Part shown: positions 26,724 to 32,905 of the stretch, piece by piece
How the letters are laid out: every line of letters begins with the position of its first letter
How positions within the stretch are numbered: position 1 is the stretch's first letter
Assembly: GCA_019639195.1 (NCBI GenBank)
Contig: JAHBSI010000003.1
Location: 124,001-188,000 of the forward strand
Source of the DNA: Acidobacteriota bacterium
GTDB taxonomy: Bacteria > Acidobacteriota > Blastocatellia > Pyrinomonadales > Pyrinomonadaceae
DNA: 64,000 bases
Reading direction: 5' to 3'
Translations under genes and position numbers: made by a program
The notes under the pieces: generated by a model
Told to the model about the DNA's origin: nothing
Seen by the model: only the letters and a program-made list of their open reading frames with translations
Databases searched by the model: none

Positions 26724-27593
26724 ATGTCACGAAAGATAAAGGGCGGGCTGATCCAGGCTCACAACGTCGCCGACGCAAATGCACCGATCGATGAGATCAA
26801 GAAGGCGAACATCGATCATCAGATGAAACTTGTCGAGGAAGCGGCACGACAAGGTGTTCAGATACTCTGTTTTCAGGAGATCTTTACGACGCCGTACTTT
26901 TGCGCAGAGCAGCAGACACGTTGGTATGAGGCAGTTGAAAAAGTGCCTGATGGCCCAACGGTCAAGCTGATGCAGGACGTCGCAAAACAGTACGGCATGG
27001 TACTCGTTGTGCCGATCTATGAAGAAGAGCAGACGGGCATTTATTACAACACTGCCGCCGTGATCGATGCCGATGGTAAATACCTTGGCAAGTATCGCAA
27101 GACGCACATCCCGCACGTTGCACCGGGCTTTTGGGAAAAATTCTACTTTCGTCCCGGCAATCTTGGCTATCCGTGTTTTGATACGGCAGTGGCGAGGATC
27201 GGGGTCTATATCTGCTATGACAGACATTTTCCCGAAGGTGCAAGATGCCTGGGCTTGAACGGTGCCGAGATAATTTTCAATCCGTCAGCGACGGTCGCCG
27301 GTCTGTCAGAGTATCTGTGGAAACTCGAGCAGCCTGCACATGCGGTCGCGAACGGCTATTTCGTCGGTGCTATCAATCGCGTTGGCACCGAGGCTCCGTG
27401 GAATATTGGTGAGTTCTATGGCCAGAGCTATTTCTGCGACCCACGCGGCCAGATGCTCGCCGTCGGAACTCGTGATCAGGATGAACTCGTTGTCGCGGAA
27501 CTCGATATGGACAAGATCCGCGAGGTTCGAAACACCTGGCAATTTTTCCGCGACCGCCGACCTGACCTTTACGGCCCGATCATTGACGACTAA
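26724..27593 (+). CDS. Beta-ureidopropionase (N-carbamoyl-beta-alanine amidohydrolase), nitrilase superfamily
   Basis: A 289-residue C-N hydrolase. The catalytic triad is present: Glu52 (CFQEIF), Lys126 (YRKTHIP) and Cys164 (YICYDRHFPEG). The long 'CYDRHFPEG' and 'FYFRPGN' motifs are those of beta-ureidopropionase and N-carbamoylputrescine/N-carbamoyl amino acid hydrolases. The reaction would convert N-carbamoyl-beta-alanine to beta-alanine, CO2 and ammonia, the third step of the reductive pyrimidine route. The GGAGG site before ATG 26724 fixes the start. The neighbours hydA, preT and preA support this over a polyamine role. Confidence 0.9.
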   Translation: MSRKIKGGLIQAHNVADANAPIDEIKKANIDHQMKLVEEAARQGVQILCFQEIFTTPYFCAEQQTRWYEAVEKVPDGPTVKLMQDVAKQYGMVLVVPIYEEEQTGIYYNTAAVIDADGKYLGKYRKTHIPHVAPGFWEKFYFRPGNLGYPCFDTAVARIGVYICYDRHFPEGARCLGLNGAEIIFNPSATVAGLSEYLWKLEQPAHAVANGYFVGAINRVGTEAPWNIGEFYGQSYFCDPRGQMLAVGTRDQDELVVAELDMDKIREVRNTWQFFRDRRPDLYGPIIDD

Positions 27594-27602
27594 AACAGAC
27601 CT

Positions 27603-28385
27603 ATGAAAATGAAACTCCTGCTTGCGCTTTTTTCCATCCTTGTGTTAACTGCCCTGGTCCCTGCACAGTCCCCTGCAGGGGTTGAGAAACTGTTGGTCCA
27701 GGCCCTGGATCAGGCCGCGACCTATGGCAGCTACGGCGATTCCTATGACGAGGCAAAACTCACTGCGGCGAATAAGAAGATCGTAAAGCTTCTGGCCGAT
27801 AACGGGAAACGTCCTGAGATATTGAAATACAGTTTCCCGAAATTGGGCGACGCGATGCGAGTTACCACCTCAAAGGACGGTAAGCTGCGGATCTATTCGT
27901 GGGATATGCAGACCGGCGGTACTGCTCATGATTATGCAAGCGTGATCCAATATATGGGCAACAAAGGCCGAGCCTTTGTATGGGCAGATCAGAATTCTTC
28001 CGCCAACGGAGGATTCTATTTGCAGATATACCAGATAGCGACATCCGCAGGGCCGATCTATCTTGCGAATTCGTATTTTAAAGCCTCAACGTCACTAACG
28101 GGACAGTCTATTCTTGCATTCCGGATCACGGGAGACACACTCGATCTGAGGCCGCGTGTAATTAAGACGTCGAGCGGGCTAACGAACGAGGTCGGGTTCG
28201 CTTATGACTTCTTCTCTGTGGCCGATGATCCGAAACGGTCCGGCGAACTCTTTATTGTCGATGAGGCGAAGAAAGAATTTCGCTTCCCGGTAGTGATCGA
28301 GGACAAGGAGACGCCGCAAGGCCGCGTAACGGATAAGCTCATTACCTATCGCTTTAACGGAAAGTATTTTGTAAAGGTCAACTAG
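27603..28385 (+). CDS. Exported protein of unknown function
   Basis: A 260-residue protein with a signal peptide (about 1-22, ending LVPAQ). The mature part begins with a helical segment rich in A, K and D, then a long beta-rich region (VTTSKDGKLRIYSWDMQTGG, about 85-105, and IYLANSYF further on). This resembles exported proteins of unknown function seen next to metabolic operons in Acidobacteriota. No catalytic motif was recognised. It lies 9 bases after the beta-ureidopropionase stop and 2 bases before the RidA-like start, so it is very likely co-transcribed. Confidence 0.65.
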   Translation: MKMKLLLALFSILVLTALVPAQSPAGVEKLLVQALDQAATYGSYGDSYDEAKLTAANKKIVKLLADNGKRPEILKYSFPKLGDAMRVTTSKDGKLRIYSWDMQTGGTAHDYASVIQYMGNKGRAFVWADQNSSANGGFYLQIYQIATSAGPIYLANSYFKASTSLTGQSILAFRITGDTLDLRPRVIKTSSGLTNEVGFAYDFFSVADDPKRSGELFIVDEAKKEFRFPVVIEDKETPQGRVTDKLITYRFNGKYFVKVN

Positions 28386-28387
28386 AT

Positions 28388-28774
28388 ATGCAGCATCGCC
28401 AGCGATATTCCTCGGGTGCGAAATGGGAACCTTTGGTCGGATATTCGCGTGCGGTTCGTGCGGGTGACAGGGTTTACGTTACTGGCACGGCAGCGACGGG
28501 TGAAAATGGCGAGATAGTCGCGCCTGGCGATGCGTACGGCCAGACGGTCCAGTGCATCCGGAATATCGAACGGGCTTTGAAGGCTTTTGATCTCTCGCTC
28601 GACAACGTCGTGCGAACACGGATGTTCGTAACGGATATTTCCCGCTGGGAAGAATACGGCAGGGCTCACGGTGAATTCTTCCGCGAAGTCATGCCCGCAA
28701 CGACGATGGTCGAAGTGTCGAAACTCATTGATCCGCAAATGCTTATCGAGATCGAAGCCGACGCCGAAGTCTAA
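28388..28774 (+). CDS. RidA/YjgF/YER057c-family protein lacking the catalytic arginine
   Basis: A 128-residue Rid-family protein: the beta strand 'DRVYVTGTAATGENGEIV', the helix 'QTVQCIRNIERALKAF', and the C-terminal 'VEVSKLIDPQMLIEIEADA' all fit. The Arg that binds the carboxylate in RidA deaminases (A-R-S/T in P-A-R-x-x-V-E-V) is Thr here (MPATTMVEV). It should therefore belong to the non-archetypal Rid subgroups, and enamine deaminase activity is doubtful. In the Rut pathway RutC is a Rid protein that helps aminoacrylate hydrolysis. Here the reductive route would not need that step, so the role is open. Confidence 0.85.
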   Translation: MQHRQRYSSGAKWEPLVGYSRAVRAGDRVYVTGTAATGENGEIVAPGDAYGQTVQCIRNIERALKAFDLSLDNVVRTRMFVTDISRWEEYGRAHGEFFREVMPATTMVEVSKLIDPQMLIEIEADAEV

Positions 28775-28795
28775 CGTCCTTTTTTGATGTGACCT

Positions 28796-30142
28796 ATGGC
28801 CTTAATTTCAGACGAACAGATCGACCTGAATTTTGCGGATATTCATCCCGCGATGACACGTGCCGAAGCGGCGGTCGAGGCAAACCGGTGCCTTTTCTGC
28901 TACGACGCACCTTGTATGCACGCATGCCCGACGCACATTGATATTCCCGGCTTTATCAAGAAGATCGCAAGCGGCAATCTCAAAGGTTCGGCGCGTGTGA
29001 TCTTTGACGCAAATCCGACAGGAGCAACGTGTGCGCGTGTCTGTCCGGTCGAGGTGCTTTGCGAAGGTGCCTGCGTTGAGAACACTCTGCTGCAGAAGCC
29101 GATCGAGATCGGACGGCTGCAGCGATATGCGACCGACTTTGCATTTGCCAAGGACGTGAAGTTCTTCCAGCCCGGTGAGGCGAACGGACGGTCGGTGGGC
29201 ATCATTGGCTCGGGACCGGCGGGACTCTCGTGTGCGACATATCTGGCGAGGCTCGGTTACGCCGTGACCATCTATGACCGAAAGCCGCTGGCCGGCGGGC
29301 TCGACACATACGGCATGGCCGAATACAAAATGTCGGCGAGCGTTTCCCTAGCCGAGGTCGAAATGGTCGCGGGCCTCGGCGTAAAATTCGAACTCAATAC
29401 CTCGATCGTTGCAGAGTCCGATCAGGATGGTTCGGGCGAGATAAGTTTTGCGGACCTTCGCGGGCGGCACGATGCGATCTTCCTCGCGGTCGGACTTGGC
29501 AGTACGAACGCGCTGAAAATTCCGGGCGAAGAGCTTGATGGGGTTTACGACGCTCTTCCTCTTATCGAACGGATCAAGACCCGCGAATGGCAGTCAGTGC
29601 CGATCGGGAAGACCGCACTTGTCATCGGAGCCGGCAATACCGCGATCGATGCCGCCACTCAGGCAAAACGTCTGGGAGCGGAGAAGGCAATGATCGTTTA
29701 TCGACGCTCGGAAAAGGACATTCCCGCGTACGACTACGAGTTCGAACTTGCAAAGCAGGACGGCGTCGAATTTGTCTGGCATGCGGCACCCGTCGCCATC
29801 TTGCCGGATGAGAGCGGAAAGCATGTCGCCGCTTTGCAATGCGAGCGGACCGACGGCTCAGGCGAACATATCGATATTGCGTGCGATATGGTGATCAAAG
29901 CGACCGGACAGCAGAAGCTGCGCTCATTTTTTGACGACGTCGCGAACGTCAGAACGGACGAAAAAGGCCGCGTCATTGTCAACGAACGAATGCAGACGTC
30001 CAATCCAAAGATCTTTGCGGGCGGCGACTGCGTAAACGGCGGTGGCGAGGCCGTCGAGGCCGCCCAGATGGGCAAGCACGCTGCGCAGGGAATTCATAAA
30101 ACGCTTACGGGTGAGAGGGTAAACTTTGCCGGTGCTTCCTAA
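28796..30142 (+). CDS. preT: NAD-dependent dihydropyrimidine dehydrogenase, PreT subunit
   Basis: A 448-residue flavoprotein of the glutamate-synthase-small-subunit/PreT type. N-terminal Fe-S ligands are CLFCYDAPCMHACP (about 33-46) and CARVCPVEVLCEGAC (about 78-92). The FAD-binding Rossmann motif is GIIGSGPAGLSCATYLA and the NAD(P)H-binding motif is ALVIGAGNTAIDAA, with the ATG-GD ending seen as KIFAGGDCVNGG. PreT passes electrons from NADH to PreA, which reduces uracil and thymine to the 5,6-dihydro forms. The partner preA is 675 bases downstream, with the BrnT/BrnA module between them. Start ATG 28796 follows the RidA-like stop by 21 bases. Confidence 0.9.
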   Translation: MALISDEQIDLNFADIHPAMTRAEAAVEANRCLFCYDAPCMHACPTHIDIPGFIKKIASGNLKGSARVIFDANPTGATCARVCPVEVLCEGACVENTLLQKPIEIGRLQRYATDFAFAKDVKFFQPGEANGRSVGIIGSGPAGLSCATYLARLGYAVTIYDRKPLAGGLDTYGMAEYKMSASVSLAEVEMVAGLGVKFELNTSIVAESDQDGSGEISFADLRGRHDAIFLAVGLGSTNALKIPGEELDGVYDALPLIERIKTREWQSVPIGKTALVIGAGNTAIDAATQAKRLGAEKAMIVYRRSEKDIPAYDYEFELAKQDGVEFVWHAAPVAILPDESGKHVAALQCERTDGSGEHIDIACDMVIKATGQQKLRSFFDDVANVRTDEKGRVIVNERMQTSNPKIFAGGDCVNGGGEAVEAAQMGKHAAQGIHKTLTGERVNFAGAS

Positions 30143-30148
30143 AAAATC

Positions 30149-30176
30149 TTGATATATCTGTATATATAAGTATACT
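30149..30176 (+). promoter_or_regulatory. Candidate brnTA promoter/operator
   Basis: TTGATA (30149-30154) and TATACT (30171-30176) are 16 bases apart and sit just before the brnT start at 30182, leaving almost no leader. The overlapping imperfect palindrome GTATA...TATAC (30160-30175) is a plausible binding site for the antitoxin BrnA, which represses its own operon in characterised systems. AT-rich compared with flanking sequence. Confidence 0.45.
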
Positions 30177-30181
30177 TGAAT

Positions 30182-30465
30182 ATGGAGTCTGAAGAATTTG
30201 AATGGGATGATGACAAAAACGCGGAGAACATAGGAATCACGGCATCAGTTTCGAAACAGCTGTCCGCGCTTTCGATGATGAGCGGGCGATACCTTTCGCC
30301 GATCCTGAACACAGCCGTGTTGGCGAGCCGCGTTACGCATTGCTCGGAATGTGCGAATCCGGGTTAGTATTCATCTCGTTCACGTACCGAGGCTCCAGGA
30401 CGCGAATCATAAGTGCCCGCAGGGCAAGCAGAAGAATGGAACGAATTTATGCTGGAAACGAATAA
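30182..30465 (+). pseudogene. brnT: BrnT-family ribonuclease toxin, frameshifted
   Basis: The first frame reads ...EEFEWDDDKNAENI and then derails. One base later the frame continues RNHGISFETAVRAF, ...VGEPRYALLG, ...VFISFTYRGSRTR and IISARRASRRMERIY, ending at TAA 30463-30465. The two frames together make a standard BrnT toxin of about 95 residues (RNase-fold, with the family's F-E-W-D...K-N, R-H-G and IISARRA motifs). One missing base near 30231 (ATAGG where ATAAGG would restore the frame) explains the break. The last 17 bases overlap the antitoxin start. It is real decay or a base-calling error; programmed frameshifting is not suggested by any slippery run. Confidence 0.8.
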
Positions 30466-30793
30466 AAAAAGAAAACCAAAGCCATTGAAGGGAATTGACG
30501 CCGAGATGGCGCGAATGAAACGCCTCCCACGCGGCAGCTTCAAGGCAAAACCGGGTGCGACCGATCCAAGGAAATGTAAAGTTAAGATAACTGCTTACCT
30601 GGACGCCGATGTGATCGAGTACTTCAAAGCGCGAGCCGAACAGCCGGACGCAGCTCCGTATCAAACGCAGATCAATAACGAACTGCGAAAGATTATGGAA
30701 AAGGGGGCCGCTGATGTGGGGTCAATGGAACGCGATATTTTGAATGACAAAAAGTTCTTGAAGGCTTTGAAGAAGAAACTGGAGACCGTATAG
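30449..30793 (+). CDS. brnA: BrnA-family antitoxin
   Basis: A 114-residue protein from ATG 30449; a longer in-frame start at 30413 would lie well inside brnT. The C-terminal 'VKITAYLDADVIEYFKARAEQPDAAPYQTQINNELRKIM' region is the ribbon-helix-helix dimerisation/DNA-binding domain of BrnA antitoxins. The N-terminus (KRKPKPLKGIDAEMARMK) is the toxin-binding arm. Overlap with the 3' end of brnT is the family's usual order, toxin first. The antitoxin frame is intact while the toxin's is broken, as expected if the toxin was lost by selection. It lies between preT and preA on the same strand. Confidence 0.82.
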   Translation: MLETNKKRKPKPLKGIDAEMARMKRLPRGSFKAKPGATDPRKCKVKITAYLDADVIEYFKARAEQPDAAPYQTQINNELRKIMEKGAADVGSMERDILNDKKFLKALKKKLETV

Positions 30794-30817
30794 TTTGAGC
30801 GACTAAAAATATCTTCG

Positions 30818-32062
30818 ATGGCAGACCTTTCAATTAATTTCGCGGGCATCAGATCGCCCAATCCGTTTTGGCTTGCGTCGGCGCCGCCGACGAATATGGG
30901 TTCGATGATCGAGCGTGCGTTCGATGCGGGCTGGGGCGGTGCCGTTTGGAAGACATTGGGCGAGCCGATCACGAACGTATCGTCGCGGCTTGCGGGTCTC
31001 GATCATGGTGCGTTGCGGATGATCGGGCTAAACAACATAGAGCTGATCACGGACCGCCCGCTCGAAGTGAATCTGAAAGAGATCTACGAGTGCAAGAAAA
31101 AATATCCGAATAATGCCGTCATCGTTAGCCTGATGGTCGAATCGAAGCGGGAAGCCTGGCACGAGATCGTTAAGCGTTCGCAGGACACTGGATGCGACGG
31201 GTTTGAACTCAACTTCGGCTGCCCGCACGGAATGTCTGAACGCGGAATGGGAGCCGCGATGGGCCAGGTGCCGGAATACACCTGCATGGTCACCGAATGG
31301 GTGAAAGAGGTGAGCGAGATCCCCGTGATCGTAAAGCTCACGCCGAACGTGACGAATATTCTGCCTCCCGGAAAAGCTGCTCAAAACGGCGGTGCTGATG
31401 CCGTCTCGCTGATCAACACGATCAACTCCGTTATGGGAGTCGATATCGATACGCTGATCCCTTACCCGAACGTGAACGGCAAGGCCGCGCATGGCGGCTA
31501 TTGCGGCCCGGCCGTAAAGCCGATCGCGTTGAATATGATCGCCGAGTTGGCACGCGATGCGGATTTCAATATTCCGATAAGCGGGATCGGCGGGGTCTCA
31601 AATTGGCGAGACGCGGTCGAATTTATGCTGCTCGGTGCCGGCAGCGTTCAGGTCTGCACGGCCGTGATGCATTACGGCTACCGCATCGTCGAAGATATGA
31701 TCGACGGGCTGAACAACTACCTCGACGAAAAAGGGATCGCGGCGGTCAGCGACATTATCGGAAAGTCGGTCGATCGCGTGACCGACTGGAGCAACCTTGA
31801 CCTCAACTACGACGTCAAAGCCCACGTACACGAAGAACATTGCATTCGCTGCAATCTTTGCTATGTCGCGTGCGAAGACGGCGCACACCAGAGTTTTGAA
31901 TTTGTGGAGTCCAACGGCCAACGCTATCCACGTGTGATCGAAGAAGAATGCGTTGGCTGTAATCTTTGCCATCTTGTCTGCCCTTCGCCCGGAGCCATCA
32001 CGATGGAACGCCGCGACGACGGCCTTAATCCGCAGACCTGGAAAGAGCGCGTAGGCGGCTGA
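30818..32062 (+). CDS. preA: NAD-dependent dihydropyrimidine dehydrogenase, PreA subunit
   Basis: A 414-residue fusion of a dihydroorotate-dehydrogenase-like FMN barrel (about 1-310) and a C-terminal two-cluster ferredoxin domain. The iron-sulphur ligands are CIRCNLCYVAC and CVGCNLCHLVCPSP. The active-site cysteine is Cys135 in 'GCPHGMSERGMG', equal to the catalytic Cys of mammalian DPD. With PreT it reduces uracil and thymine. It starts 24 bases after brnA. Substrate orientation (catabolic reduction) follows from the neighbouring hydA and beta-ureidopropionase genes. Confidence 0.93.
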   Translation: MADLSINFAGIRSPNPFWLASAPPTNMGSMIERAFDAGWGGAVWKTLGEPITNVSSRLAGLDHGALRMIGLNNIELITDRPLEVNLKEIYECKKKYPNNAVIVSLMVESKREAWHEIVKRSQDTGCDGFELNFGCPHGMSERGMGAAMGQVPEYTCMVTEWVKEVSEIPVIVKLTPNVTNILPPGKAAQNGGADAVSLINTINSVMGVDIDTLIPYPNVNGKAAHGGYCGPAVKPIALNMIAELARDADFNIPISGIGGVSNWRDAVEFMLLGAGSVQVCTAVMHYGYRIVEDMIDGLNNYLDEKGIAAVSDIIGKSVDRVTDWSNLDLNYDVKAHVHEEHCIRCNLCYVACEDGAHQSFEFVESNGQRYPRVIEEECVGCNLCHLVCPSPGAITMERRDDGLNPQTWKERVGG

Positions 32063-32066
32063 TCCT

Positions 32067-32630
32067 ATGAAAAGACTAATTCTTTTGAGCTTGATCGTTC
32101 TTGCGTCTTCTGTGGCCTTTGGCCAGAAACCGAAAAAAGACGGGCCGAAGCTGGATGTCGCTGATTTCAACGCCAAGGTCGCTGTTGCTCAATGGCTAGT
32201 CGAGTACGACAACGTAGCTTGGAAGACCACAGATGTTTTGCTAAAGGAAGACAAGGCTAAGATCCAGGGTCTGGGCGCCGAATGGTTCTGCTTTAAGGAC
32301 GATAAGCAGGTCTGGCATGCGGTTTACGGGAAGCTCACTGAAAAGGGATATGTTCCCGCATTTCATTATGTGATGGCTGCATCGGGTGAGATCACTCTTT
32401 CGACCGACAAGATCGATCAAGATTTCCTCGATACCCACGCCAAAGCCCTTGCGACAAGCTCGACAAAGTTTCGATCCTCCGTCCCGGCGGGTTCGCCGAA
32501 ATGCAATCAGTACGTACGCAGGAATGCTGACAAGACCTTCTCTGTGTGGCTCCTTCCTGCGTTTCAAGCCAACGGGGTGGCAGTCTATGGAGGAGAAGGG
32601 ATATACACACGGTCGATTCTACCGGAATGA
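32067..32630 (+). CDS. Exported protein of unknown function, N-terminal part (probably frameshifted)
   Basis: 187 codons with a signal peptide (MKRLILLSLIVLASSVAFGQ). The mature region has the pattern DFNAKVAVAQWLVEYDNVAW and ends ...FQANGVAVYGGEGIYT followed by RSILPE and stop. The reading frame one base over continues VDSTGMKLLKD and then a long conserved-looking tail (see 32627-32887). Together they read like a single exported protein. It is the last plus-strand gene before the convergent GH9 gene and begins 4 bases after preA. Function unknown. Confidence 0.6.
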   Translation: MKRLILLSLIVLASSVAFGQKPKKDGPKLDVADFNAKVAVAQWLVEYDNVAWKTTDVLLKEDKAKIQGLGAEWFCFKDDKQVWHAVYGKLTEKGYVPAFHYVMAASGEITLSTDKIDQDFLDTHAKALATSSTKFRSSVPAGSPKCNQYVRRNADKTFSVWLLPAFQANGVAVYGGEGIYTRSILPE

Positions 32631-32887
32631 AGCTGCTAAAGGACGAGAGTTACTTTCAGGAGAATTTTCGCGGATTCAAGGCATCACCGCCGCGTGAGAT
32701 CTGGCTCACCTATCCGGAACTTAAGCAGCCAACGCTCGGCGCCATATTCTTTGTTCTTTACTACAAGGATTATTTTACGAAGATCTTTATTCGCAACGAG
32801 TCATCTACCACCACTCTTATCAACGACAAAGGCGGCCCGGTCTGGGTAACTGTTGAGAACGATGCAGCGACCGAGAAAAAGCCCTGA
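32627..32887 (+). CDS. C-terminal continuation of the 32067 protein in the next frame
   Basis: From ATG 32627 this encodes 86 residues (MKLLKDESYFQENFRGFKAS..., later TLGAIFFVLYYKDYFTKIF). It overlaps the upstream stop as ATGA, which could mean translational coupling. However, the codons upstream of its ATG in the same frame (VDSTG) join naturally to the end of the previous frame (GEGIYT), and the piece alone has no signal peptide although the upstream product is exported. A one-base deletion near 32615-32620 is the likelier explanation. If it is translated separately, it would be a cytoplasmic fragment. Confidence 0.5.
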   Translation: MKLLKDESYFQENFRGFKASPPREIWLTYPELKQPTLGAIFFVLYYKDYFTKIFIRNESSTTTLINDKGGPVWVTVENDAATEKKP

Positions 32888-32905
32888 ACGCCGAAGCAGC
32901 CTATA

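Noticed and set aside
30182..30465. Programmed frameshifting in brnT
   Set aside because: No slippery heptamer or downstream pseudoknot is evident; a single missing base explains the break.
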